Source: Agrobacterium sp. RAC06 (lineage in GTDB: Bacteria > Pseudomonadota > Alphaproteobacteria > Rhizobiales > Rhizobiaceae). From it: a stretch of 64,000 bases of DNA. The notes under the pieces are model-generated. The model was not told the DNA's origin. It did not search any database and was given only the letters and a program-made list of their open reading frames with translations. Shown piece by piece: positions 8,595 through 16,572 of this stretch. The position numbers and the translations under genes are program-made. The stretch's first letter is position 1, and each line of letters starts with the position of its first letter. Location: the NCBI RefSeq assembly GCF_001713475.1, contig NZ_CP016499.1:1736001-1800000 (forward strand). Reading direction: 5' to 3'.

Positions 8595-9295
8595 CAGGCG
8601 GCTCCCACACGAGCGGCGATGCGGCGTGACAGAAACTCGGAAGCGATGAGGGCACCGAGCGACAGGACGATCGAGATCACGGTGAGGCGCATGGCGGCGA
8701 TGTCACCACCGGGCACCTGGGTATAGGTATAGATCGCCGATGCCAGCGTCTGGGTTTCGCCGGGAATGTTGGAGACGAACGTGATCGTCGCGCCGAATTC
8801 GCCCATCGATTTGGCGAAGGCAAGGATAACGCCGGCGGCGATGCCGGGCAGGATCAACGGCAGGGTCACCGTGAAGAAGACGTAAGGTGGCGGTGCGCCA
8901 AGGGTGGAAGCGGCAGCCTCCAGCCGGCGATCGACGGCATCCAGCGACAGGCGGATCGAACGCACCAGCAGCGGGAAACCCATGACGGCGGCAGCAAGGG
9001 CCGCTCCCGTCCACCTGAAGGAGAAGACGAGGCCAAAGGTCTCTTCCAGGAAGGCGCCGACGGCGCCTCTGCGGCCAAAGGTGATGAGAAGAAGGTAGCC
9101 AGTGACAACAGGCGGCAGGATCAGCGGCAGATGCACAAGGCCGTTGAGGAGCGACTTGCCCCAGAACTCCTTGCGCGACAAAAGCCAGGCCACGAGAAGC
9201 CCCAAAGGGAGCGAAAAGGTCACGGCAACGGCCGCGACCTTCAGGCTCAAGAGCATCGCGGTCCATTCTTCGGCCGTCAGGGTCAAATGTGGCAT
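8594..9295 (-). CDS. modB: Molybdate ABC transporter permease
   Basis: Inner-membrane permease for molybdate, 233 residues with about five or six hydrophobic segments. The EAA-type loop that contacts ModC is seen as EAAASTLGAPPPYVFFTVTL, followed by LPLILPGIAAG. Length is usual for ModB. It lies 24 bases downstream of modA and touches modC. The start at 9295 has only a weak ribosome site, consistent with translation coupled to modA. Confidence 0.95.
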   Translation of the reverse strand: MPHLTLTAEEWTAMLLSLKVAAVAVTFSLPLGLLVAWLLSRKEFWGKSLLNGLVHLPLILPPVVTGYLLLITFGRRGAVGAFLEETFGLVFSFRWTGAALAAAVMGFPLLVRSIRLSLDAVDRRLEAAASTLGAPPPYVFFTVTLPLILPGIAAGVILAFAKSMGEFGATITFVSNIPGETQTLASAIYTYTQVPGGDIAAMRLTVISIVLSLGALIASEFLSRRIAARVGAA

Positions 9296-9319
9296 CCCGG
9301 ATGCTTGGTCGTGGCCATG

Positions 9320-10117
9320 TCAGTTTGTCTTGGCCAGCACTGTGAAGCCGGCGGCGATGAAGATGGCATGGGCGTCCGCGCCCTGCAAGTAAGCGAGGAA
9401 TTCGGCGGCGCGCGGGTTCTTGCTATCCGTCGTGAGAGCTGCCGGATAGACGATGGCGGGATGGCTGTCCTCGGGGAAGCGGTCGAGGATCTTCACGCCG
9501 GGATCAACCCTGGCATCCGTTTCGTAGACGATGCCGAAAGGCGCCTCGCCGCGGGAGACGAGCAGCAAGGCAGCACGGACGTTCTCGGCCTGGGCAACCT
9601 TGTCCTTGACGCTCTCCCAGACGCCGAGGCTTTCGAGCGCGGCCTTGCCATAGGCTCCGGCGGGGACGGCATCGACATTGGCCATGGCCAGACGTTCATC
9701 GCCAAGAAGGGATGCGAGCGGGAAGCCAGGGGCGATGGTCGCCGTCGTGGCCGCATCCGTCGGCGCGACAAGAACGATCCGGTTGCCGAGCAGGTTCACC
9801 CGGCTGTCCGCCTTTACCTGGCCCACCGTCTCAAGGTGGTCCATCCATTTGAGATCGGCAGAAATGAAGAGGTCGGCTGGCGCGCCCTGCTCGATCTGCC
9901 TGGCGAGCGCCGAGCTGCCGGCGAGGGAGAGCCGGACCTCCGTTCCGCCCGCTTGCTTCCACGCAGCGGCAATCTCTTCGAGGCTCTCCTTCAGACTTGC
10001 GGCGGCGAAGACCGTGACCGGGTGTTCGGCGCGCCCACCCGACGGAGCAAGGATCATGACGCCTACTGCCAGGAGCATGGCCAGCGCCAAAGCTTTCGTC
10101 TTCAACCGGTTGATCAC
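9320..10117 (-). CDS. modA: Molybdate-binding periplasmic protein
   Basis: Periplasmic receptor of the ModABC importer. It has an N-terminal signal peptide (INRLKTKALALAMLLAVGV, cleavage near GGRA-EHP), then VFAAASLKESLEEIA, AGSSALARQIEQGAPADLFISA and a late AYGKAALESLGVW, all typical of ModA. The GTG at 10117 is chosen because the frame upstream runs straight into the Mo-box palindrome, which should be promoter DNA; the ATG at 10078 is an alternative that would shorten the signal peptide. First gene of modABC. Confidence 0.93.
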   Translation of the reverse strand: MINRLKTKALALAMLLAVGVMILAPSGGRAEHPVTVFAAASLKESLEEIAAAWKQAGGTEVRLSLAGSSALARQIEQGAPADLFISADLKWMDHLETVGQVKADSRVNLLGNRIVLVAPTDAATTATIAPGFPLASLLGDERLAMANVDAVPAGAYGKAALESLGVWESVKDKVAQAENVRAALLLVSRGEAPFGIVYETDARVDPGVKILDRFPEDSHPAIVYPAALTTDSKNPRAAEFLAYLQGADAHAIFIAAGFTVLAKTN

Positions 10118-10131
10118 AAAGCCCCCCGTAG

Positions 10132-10155
10132 CGATATATCCCAACGGATATATCG
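10132..10155 (-). promoter_or_regulatory. Mo-box: ModE-type operator upstream of modA
   Basis: Perfect inverted repeat CGATATATCC, four-base spacer, GGATATATCG, 15 bases before the modA start. The TATAT half-sites are the hallmark of ModE/MopA operators. Position over or next to the core promoter fits repression of modABC when molybdate is plentiful, probably by the regulator at 7118-7504. Confidence 0.85.
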
Positions 10156-10162
10156 ATAGCCA

Positions 10163-10195
10163 AAAGCAAACCCGCAGACAAGAGGCCTGCGGGTT
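10163..10195 (-). terminator. Intrinsic terminator after the DUF1217 gene
   Basis: On the minus strand, AACCCGCAG pairs with CTGCGGGTT across a short loop, followed by TGCTTTT. It lies 18 bases past the DUF1217 gene stop and insulates modA from it. Confidence 0.75.
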
Positions 10196-10212
10196 GCGGG
10201 AATGAACGTTGA

Positions 10213-12396
10213 TCAGGCCTTCAGCTGCGCCAGGCTGAACAGCAGATCTGCCGAGATGCTGCCACTGCCGCCGCTCAGAATGGAGACGGCGGAATTGCTG
10301 AAACTGGCGTTTTCCGTGTCGTACATGGCAGTGTAGCGCTGCAAGAACCGCTCCAGTTTGGTTGGATCCTGCAGGTCGGCCAGGTCGAGGTTGTCGTTGA
10401 TGATGCGCGCCTGCTGGTCGACGTCCATGTTGGAGAACTCGTCCGAGAAACCGAACGTCGTCCGGAAGACCGCCATGAGCGCGTCGTCGGCGATGAGGCC
10501 ATAGGCATCGGTGATGTTCGGCGCGGTGCGCTCGAAATAGAGCGCCAGGCGGACAGCCTCGTTGCTTGCGCCTTCGGTTTCTTCCAGTGTCTGCCGGAGA
10601 TACTTGTTCACGGTTTCCAGGGTCTCGCCACGCTGCTGGACCGTACCGATCGTCTCGCGGGTCAGATTGCCATTGGCGTCAAAGTTGAAGGAAGCGACAA
10701 GTTCGGCCCAGCGGCTGTCCGGCTGCTGATTGACGAAGCTCTTGGGATCGGACAGGTCCGATGCGAAAACCTGCTTGAGGAAGTCATCGGTGACATCCTC
10801 TGGATCCAGGCCGTAGGCGCCGATGACCACGTCGATAACGTCGCGATCGGCGAGCAGCTCCTTGACGGTGTCGATCGACTGAATGCGCTCCTGGTAAACC
10901 TCGGCCTTTTTGGTCGCGGCTTCGCGTGCGGCGGTTCTCTCGTTGTCGTCGAGGAAGCGGACTTCGTTGATGACATATTGCTTCGCGATCATCGTCGCCG
11001 TCAGCGTATTGTGCGGCGAAAGCGGCACGGCGGCATTGCCCTCGCCGTCGAAGTTGAAGAGCTTCGACATCTCGATCAGACGCGTGTCCTTCGACTTGTT
11101 GGCAAAACTGTTTGGATCGGTGAAATCGCTGGTCAGGGCCTGCCTCAGTTCGCGCACCGAGAATTCATTGGCCTCGAAACCAAACGTACGCTGCAGGACA
11201 AGGCGCATCGTCGTGTCAGTCAGAATGTCATCGACGTTTTCGGCCTCGGAGATATTGGTCTTGAAGAGCTCGGTCAAAGCCTCTTTGCGCTCTTCATCCG
11301 CATCGTCGTAGAAGGTTGCAAAGCCCGAATTCGTCGATGCGAGCTGTGTGGAACCCTGCGCGGTCATGCCGCTTTCGACCGTTCCGTCGCTGGCGAAGTT
11401 GAACTTGCCGGCAATGGCCACCCACGCATCGCCGCCATTGGTGGCCGCGTAGCTGTTCGGGTCGGAGGTGTCGCTCGTTACGATCCGCTTGAAGGTCGAA
11501 GCCCCCATCGAGCCCAGCTCGAATGCAGTCTTGACGTAATTGAACAGGCGCGTATCGGCGGTCAGTTCATCGACCGACGTGATCGTCGCGATCTTCTGCT
11601 CATAATAGGCGCGCTCGCGCTGACGATAGTAATCGGTGACGTAGATCTGCTCTTCGTCGACATACAGCGAGACGGTGGCCTCCTTCTGGGCCGCCGTCTG
11701 GGCAGTCGCGCCAGAGAGCGAGCCATCGGCATTGAAGTCGAAGGCTTCGGCGAGCTTCAGGAATTTCGACGCGTTGGCAGCGCCATTGGCGACCAACTGA
11801 TTGACATAGCTGTTCGGATCCGAGGTGTCGCTCGTGAGGACCTTGGTCAAATGATCCTTGGTATAGACGTTGCCGTCGATGCCATAGGCGTCGAGTGCGA
11901 AGGTCATCAGGCGGCTATTGTTGACCAAGCCGCTGACGCTGGTGATGTTGTCGATCACGGCCTCGTAGTAGAAGGCTTCCGCCTCCAGCGTGTCGCTCTG
12001 GGCGGCAAGCGAGGCTTCGTATCTTTCGAGCAAAATCGTCTGCTGGGAGTCCGTCTGCAAATCGGTCTTTTCCGCCGAGAACTGGAAAGAAGCGGCGAAA
12101 TTGCGGTAGCGCTCGTCGGTCAGCTGGTTGGCGAAGCTCGCTTCGTCGGAAAGATCGCTTTCCAGCACCTTTTTCATGAAGGCCTTGGCATAGGTCATCT
12201 CTTCGAGACCATGGGCCTTCATCGCATAGGAATAGAGCTGGTAGTCGTCGAGGAATTCCTCGAGGTTCGTGACCTTGCCGATGTTCTCCTTGAAGTACTC
12301 GGTCTGGCGCGCGACAACCGGATCGGAAGCGGTGCGGTTGATGCTCCCCTTGATGTCACGGTTGACGAGATTGTAGCTCAGATAGGTCGAGACCAT
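10213..12396 (-). CDS. DUF1217 repeat protein, 727 aa
   Basis: Built from about six tandem DUF1217-type units of 100-130 residues. Each has a helical start (for example YEAVIDNITSVSGLV, then a Y/F-G-hydrophobic block), a signature SDxSDPxSFxN (LESDLSDEASFAN, TSDTSDPNSY, TSDFTDPNSFAN, ASDLSDPKSFVN), and most then have an acidic turn such as FDFNADGSL or FNFDANGNL. DUF1217 proteins in rhizobia are often linked to flagellar genes, but none is adjacent here. There is no signal peptide or membrane segment. The acidic turns resemble calcium-binding loops, which is only an inference. It is monocistronic with a clear terminator. Confidence 0.85.
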   Translation of the reverse strand: MVSTYLSYNLVNRDIKGSINRTASDPVVARQTEYFKENIGKVTNLEEFLDDYQLYSYAMKAHGLEEMTYAKAFMKKVLESDLSDEASFANQLTDERYRNFAASFQFSAEKTDLQTDSQQTILLERYEASLAAQSDTLEAEAFYYEAVIDNITSVSGLVNNSRLMTFALDAYGIDGNVYTKDHLTKVLTSDTSDPNSYVNQLVANGAANASKFLKLAEAFDFNADGSLSGATAQTAAQKEATVSLYVDEEQIYVTDYYRQRERAYYEQKIATITSVDELTADTRLFNYVKTAFELGSMGASTFKRIVTSDTSDPNSYAATNGGDAWVAIAGKFNFASDGTVESGMTAQGSTQLASTNSGFATFYDDADEERKEALTELFKTNISEAENVDDILTDTTMRLVLQRTFGFEANEFSVRELRQALTSDFTDPNSFANKSKDTRLIEMSKLFNFDGEGNAAVPLSPHNTLTATMIAKQYVINEVRFLDDNERTAAREAATKKAEVYQERIQSIDTVKELLADRDVIDVVIGAYGLDPEDVTDDFLKQVFASDLSDPKSFVNQQPDSRWAELVASFNFDANGNLTRETIGTVQQRGETLETVNKYLRQTLEETEGASNEAVRLALYFERTAPNITDAYGLIADDALMAVFRTTFGFSDEFSNMDVDQQARIINDNLDLADLQDPTKLERFLQRYTAMYDTENASFSNSAVSILSGGSGSISADLLFSLAQLKA

Positions 12397-12742
12397 CGGA
12401 ATTCCTTAGAGAACACAGCGCGCGCGAATCACAGTATGGCGCAAAATCCTTGCCTCAAGCTTTATGAATTCATGAAGAAGCCTCAGGTCGTTTCTGCGCT
12501 CCAAAGTCGATGATCAGACCAGTCAGGCGGTATTCGTTTCGTGTCGGTACAGATCGAAGAGGAGTTTCACCTTTTCGAAACCGTGACCGGTACGACAAAA
12601 CTAACCATTTGACCGCGCAAGGTTTTCTTTACCGCATCTTTTAAGCTGTCTCCAACAGCGGCTGGCTATCTTGCACCCACAGAGGACGAAAAGTCCCGAA
12701 CAGACGAGCACATGACGCGCTCTCGGGTAAAACAAGGGTAGC
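12397..12742. other. Divergent intergenic region between DUF1217 gene and 12743 gene
   Basis: No gene supported. It should hold promoters in both directions. A possible rightward -35 TTGACC lies near 12612, but no clear -10 follows at the right distance. No recognisable operator was seen. Confidence 0.4.
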
Positions 12743-13315
12743 ATGAAGATGACGAACACGGTTTTGAAGCCAGCATGGGCCGGCGCCACTCTGCGTCTGG
12801 ATCCCTCGCGGTTCCCCCAGCAGGTGACTTACGCATTGCGGGGCGCTCTGGGCGACGTCACGATCACCATCGATGAGCGCGGCGCCGTTCTGCGCAAGAT
12901 CCTCCCCGGCAGTGGCTTGCCGCTGTCCTTTGCTCTTCCGGCGCGGGCCTTCAAGGGCGTCGCTGCGCGTGCCATCGACCATGGCGACGGTGAAGTCACC
13001 GTGACGCTTGAACTGCATCACGACGATCCGGATCTCTGCATTCCGCTGCTCGTGGCTCATGATCTCTGCGATATCGCTGCCGACTGGCGCGGCTGGGCGG
13101 ATGCGTTCCGCATTCCCATGCTGATGGTCGAGGCCGATGGCGTGGCTCGTCCGCTTGAAGAGCATCTCGGCGATATCCGCACCAAGGAAACGCAGCCGCG
13201 TCGCCGCCATTCCTACTTCGCGGAGCGTCGCCCGCGCTTCCTGGTGCGCCGTACAACCGGCAAGCTGGGTGTAACCATGAAGATTTCCGGAAAGGAAATC
13301 ATCGCACGCAACTGA
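12743..13315 (+). CDS. DUF6101-type conserved hypothetical protein, 190 aa
   Basis: The text (AWAGATLRLDPSRFPQQV at the start, a beta-rich middle, HHDDPDLCIPLLVAHD, and a basic tail PRRRHSYFAERRPRFLVRR) matches my memory of a family found across Rhizobiales as DUF6101. No function is known to me. No signal peptide or membrane segment. The ATG at 12743 follows AAGGGTAGC. The gene is transcribed alone and ends at a strong intrinsic terminator. Family name moderate, coding status firm. Confidence 0.8.
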   Translation: MKMTNTVLKPAWAGATLRLDPSRFPQQVTYALRGALGDVTITIDERGAVLRKILPGSGLPLSFALPARAFKGVAARAIDHGDGEVTVTLELHHDDPDLCIPLLVAHDLCDIAADWRGWADAFRIPMLMVEADGVARPLEEHLGDIRTKETQPRRRHSYFAERRPRFLVRRTTGKLGVTMKISGKEIIARN

Positions 13316-13334
13316 TCGCGTCCCAAGACTGAAC

Positions 13335-13375
13335 AGCCAGAGGCCCGGAAGGCAACTTCCGGGCCTCTGGCTTTT
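13335..13375 (+). terminator. Strong intrinsic terminator
   Basis: Perfect 17-bp stem (13335-13351 with 13356-13372), loop GCAA, then TTTT. It ends the 12743-13315 transcript. The ubiA transcript also converges on it. Confidence 0.92.
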
Positions 13376-13447
13376 GAGGGACATCGGCTACCGGCGTCTC
13401 GAAATGGAACGAGATCAGCGCCTGGATTAGCGAGAACTGTACAAAGC

Positions 13448-14401
13448 TCAGGCGAAAGGAAGGGCGGCGACGAGGCCTAAGAAAATGATCAGGCCGACGC
13501 GGTTGTTCGACTTGAACAGCGCCAGGCACTGCGCTCCATCATCGATGTCGAGCACCTTGATCTGCCAGGCGAAGAGCGCAGCTGCAATCAAGAGACCTAT
13601 GATTGCGGGGAAAGCCGCACCGGCAGCGATGAAAGCCGACAGGAGTAGCACCAGCGTCAACCCATAGAGCCCGCTCAGCCAGATCTTGGTCTCGCGATCG
13701 AAGAGACGCGCCGTCGAGCGGACGCCGACCAGCGCATCATCCTCGCGGTCCTGATGGGCGTAGATCGTGTCGTAGCCGATCGTCCAGGCGACCGCCCCGA
13801 CATAGACGAGAATGGCAGCGAGCGAGAGATTGCCGTGCAGGCCGGCCCAACCCATCAGGCCGCCCCAGGAAAAAGCCAGCCCGAGGAAGAATTGCGGCCA
13901 GTCGGTGAAGCGCTTGGCGAAGGGATAGATCGCGACGACGGCGAGCGACAGGATGCCGAGCATGATCGAGAAGCTGTTGAAGCAGAGGAGCACGACGAGC
14001 CCGACCAGGGACTGCACGACCATGAAGATCTTGGCGTTGCGGCGCGAGATGCGCCCCGACGGCAGCGGACGCGACCGCGTGCGGGCGACCATGTTGTCGA
14101 TCTCATGGTCGACGAGGTCGTTATAGGTGCAGCCTGCGCCGCGCATGGCGACAGAACCGACGAAGAACAGGAAGAGGTGGAAGACGAAAAGCAGAAGGTT
14201 CAGGCGCCCCTCGGCCGCAAGCGCATTGGCGGCAAGCGCCGAGGACCAGAAGCAGGGCCACATCAGGAGCTGCCAGCCGATCGGCCGATCCCAGCGGGCG
14301 AGCTGGGCATGCGGCCAGAGCCATCGCGGCAGAATGCGATATACGAAGTTGTCGGAGGGCGCGTCGATGACGCGATCGATGTTCGGCTCAGTGGTGCTCA
14401 T
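13448..14401 (-). CDS. ubiA: 4-hydroxybenzoate polyprenyltransferase
   Basis: Integral membrane enzyme that attaches the polyprenyl chain to 4-hydroxybenzoate in ubiquinone synthesis. The 317-residue protein has about eight to nine hydrophobic segments and both Asp-rich magnesium-binding motifs of the family: YNDLVDHEIDNMVARTRSRP and, later, AHQDREDDALVGVRSTA. The first is preceded by the usual MRGAGC. The chain donor may come from the polyprenyl diphosphate synthase at 49951. It is transcribed alone. Confidence 0.95.
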   Translation of the reverse strand: MSTTEPNIDRVIDAPSDNFVYRILPRWLWPHAQLARWDRPIGWQLLMWPCFWSSALAANALAAEGRLNLLLFVFHLFLFFVGSVAMRGAGCTYNDLVDHEIDNMVARTRSRPLPSGRISRRNAKIFMVVQSLVGLVVLLCFNSFSIMLGILSLAVVAIYPFAKRFTDWPQFFLGLAFSWGGLMGWAGLHGNLSLAAILVYVGAVAWTIGYDTIYAHQDREDDALVGVRSTARLFDRETKIWLSGLYGLTLVLLLSAFIAAGAAFPAIIGLLIAAALFAWQIKVLDIDDGAQCLALFKSNNRVGLIIFLGLVAALPFA

Positions 14402-14482
14402 GGCCCAACTGATAGAGCATGGGCGGGTTCAAGAAAACCGCCCGCTCCCATCGCCGCTGCAAAATCGGCTGCGGCCTTTTCG

Positions 14483-15280
14483 TCAGTTGAAGCTGACGCC
14501 GAACTTATAGCTGGCAGAGACGCCGAACATCAGCTGATTCTTGCTGCCGCGTTCCTGCACGAGGCTCGAATCGGCAGCCGGGCCGGCGAGCCGCTTGTAT
14601 TCGGTAAAGGCGCTCATGGTGATCTTGTCGGTGGCGTTCCAGGTGATCGCCCCGCCCGCACCATAGGAGGTCACGCCACCGTCCGGATTGTACTGGCTGA
14701 GCCCCGACGCGGCAGATTCGGCCGCGTCCACGCCGTAGTAAGCGCTGGTGTAACCGCTGGTGGCGAAGGTCATGCGCGGACCGGCCGAGACCCTGAGATC
14801 GGGCGCGATATCGGTGAAGGCATCGACCGCGATATCGGCGACCAAGCCATCATGGGCGCGGATGCCCTGACGCACTTCGGCACGGGCCCGCATCCAGTCG
14901 GTGACATAGACATCGGCGAAACCGCCGAGTTCACCGCCCCACTTGACCTCGGAGAGGCCCCGCAGCGCATCGTCAGTACCGGCGTCGCGCGAGGGCACGA
15001 ACTTGCCGACAACACCGGCACGCAGAACGTCCGTGTTGTAGATTGCGAAAGACGGATTGTCGTTGCGCGAGGAGAAGCGCGGCGCACCGCCACGGCCGAC
15101 CGAAATGATCGGCTGGAAGAAGAGCTTGCGGTTCTTGGAGCCTTCGAAGGTCGGCGCGGAGATGCCGGCGCCGCCGAGGGTGACATACCAGTTTCCGGAG
15201 AAGAGACCATCGGCGAAGGCCGGCGAAGACGAGACCGCAACCGATGCGGAAAGCAGGGCGATAAGACGCAGCCTGTTCAT
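14483..15280 (-). CDS. MipA/OmpV-family outer membrane protein
   Basis: A 265-residue beta-barrel type protein. It has an N-terminal signal peptide (MNRLRLIALLSASVAVSSS, cleavage near AFA-DGL), a first strand WYVTLGGAGISAPTFEGS typical of MipA/OmpV, alternating hydrophobic strands throughout, and a C-terminal SASYKFGVSFN ending in an aromatic-x-asparagine outer-membrane signal. MipA proteins were described as scaffold partners of murein hydrolases and are also reported as porin-like or antibiotic-linked proteins, so the role here is open. The ATG at 15280 is preceded by GGGGGT. The final base of the stop sits 82 bases from the ubiA start. Confidence 0.87.
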   Translation of the reverse strand: MNRLRLIALLSASVAVSSSPAFADGLFSGNWYVTLGGAGISAPTFEGSKNRKLFFQPIISVGRGGAPRFSSRNDNPSFAIYNTDVLRAGVVGKFVPSRDAGTDDALRGLSEVKWGGELGGFADVYVTDWMRARAEVRQGIRAHDGLVADIAVDAFTDIAPDLRVSAGPRMTFATSGYTSAYYGVDAAESAASGLSQYNPDGGVTSYGAGGAITWNATDKITMSAFTEYKRLAGPAADSSLVQERGSKNQLMFGVSASYKFGVSFN

Positions 15281-15581
15281 GAAGACCCCCAAGAAAACGC
15301 AGTACACGAGACCGAAGATCGCGATCTCAACTTCGTTCAATATTTCAGGAATCCGTTACAGGATCTTTAACCACATCGGCGGCTCAGGACACTTCGGCTG
15401 CCAGGACCATCAGGTGCACTGATCGATCCATCAGCCAAGCTTCTGGATTCATGTGGAAATCCACCTCGCGAGGCGGTTTTGACCTGGATCGTTGCCAAAT
15501 CGTGTCCTGAGGGCGTGTTTCACCTTGACCTTGGAGCCTGAGGCGACTTTGCTGCGAAGCAACGAGAACAGGAGACCCGCC
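15281..15581. other. Divergent intergenic region with small dyad
   Basis: No gene supported. It contains the palindrome AGATCGCGATCT near 15317 and TTGACC near 15480 and 15525 that could serve as -35 elements for the aminotransferase gene. No leader peptide or attenuator like that at 21262 was found here. Confidence 0.4.
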
Positions 15582-16469
15582 ATGGCCGTCGATACATCCG
15601 CCCGCACCCCTACCTTCACCTATGTCGACGGAGAATGGTTTGCCGGCAACCCGCCGCTGATCGGGCCGGTCTCGCATGCGATGTGGCTGGGCTCGACGGT
15701 GTTTGATGGCGCGCGCTGGTTCGACGGCATTGCCCCGGATCTCGACCTGCATTGCCAGCGCGTCAATCGCTCGGCCGCCAACATGGGCATGAAGGCGACC
15801 ATGGAGGCCGAGGAGATCGAGCGCCTCGCCTGGGAAGGCATCGAGAAGTTCGACGGCAAGACCGCGATCTACATCAAGCCGATGTATTGGGCCGAACACG
15901 GCCAGATGGGCTCGGTGGTCGCAGCCGATCCGGAATCGACGCGCTTTGCGCTCTGCCTTTTTGAGGCGCCGATGCACACGGCAAAGCCCTCCTCGCTGAC
16001 GGTTTCCCCCTTCCGGCGTCCGACGCCGGAATGCGCGATGACCGATGCCAAGACCGGCAGCCTTTACCCGAATTCCGGCCGCATGATCATCGACGCCCGC
16101 AAACGCGGCTTCGACAATGCGCTGGTGCGCGACATGAACGGCAATGTCGTGGAGACGGCCTCCTCCAACGTCTTCATGGTGAAGGATGGCGTGGTCTTCA
16201 CCCCTGCGGCGAACCGCACCTTCCTTGCCGGCATCACCCGTGCGCGCATCATGGGCCTGCTGCGCCAGGCCGGCTTCGAGGTGCGCGAGGTGACGCTGTC
16301 TGTCGAGGACTTCATGAATGCCGACGAGATCTTCCAGACCGGCAATTATTCCAAGGTCGTGCCTGTGACGCGTCTCGATGACGCGCAGTTCCAGGAAGGC
16401 CCGGTGACGCGCAAGGCACTGGAACTCTACATGGACTGGGCGAAATCGACTGCCGGCACGGACGGCTGA
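15582..16469 (+). CDS. Class IV aminotransferase (branched-chain aminotransferase-like)
   Basis: PLP enzyme of fold type IV, 295 residues. The catalytic lysine is expected in AKTGSLYPNSGRMI. Phosphate-binding motifs follow (ETASSNVFMV, AGITRARIMGLL, and FQTGNYSKVVPV near the end). Rhizobial annotations usually call this a branched-chain amino acid aminotransferase. It differs from E. coli IlvE at the start (GEWFAGNPPLIGPVSHAMWLG), and close relatives include D-amino acid and (R)-selective aminotransferases, so the substrate is uncertain. GGAG precedes the ATG at 15582. Confidence 0.85.
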   Translation: MAVDTSARTPTFTYVDGEWFAGNPPLIGPVSHAMWLGSTVFDGARWFDGIAPDLDLHCQRVNRSAANMGMKATMEAEEIERLAWEGIEKFDGKTAIYIKPMYWAEHGQMGSVVAADPESTRFALCLFEAPMHTAKPSSLTVSPFRRPTPECAMTDAKTGSLYPNSGRMIIDARKRGFDNALVRDMNGNVVETASSNVFMVKDGVVFTPAANRTFLAGITRARIMGLLRQAGFEVREVTLSVEDFMNADEIFQTGNYSKVVPVTRLDDAQFQEGPVTRKALELYMDWAKSTAGTDG

Positions 16470-16572
16470 CCCCTCGCAACGCGCCTGCCCCGCGTCCCGG
16501 CCGCTTGATCGCGGCCCCTCGCCTCTCTATCTCTCGCTGAGCTGAATGTTTCCATTTTCGGAAGGATCTCCC

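Noticed and set aside
10978..12513. 511-codon plus-strand frame opposite the DUF1217 gene
   Set aside because: Antisense shadow produced by the tandem repeats; the minus-strand product has a clear repeat architecture and terminator.
13754..15370. 538-codon plus-strand frame opposite ubiA and the MipA-type gene
   Set aside because: Spans two recognised minus-strand genes and their gap; charged low-complexity text typical of shadow frames.
16499..16516. Hairpin GGCCGC-TTGATC-GCGGCC between the aminotransferase and ptrB genes as terminator
   Set aside because: No T-run follows and the stem is only six bases; insufficient support.
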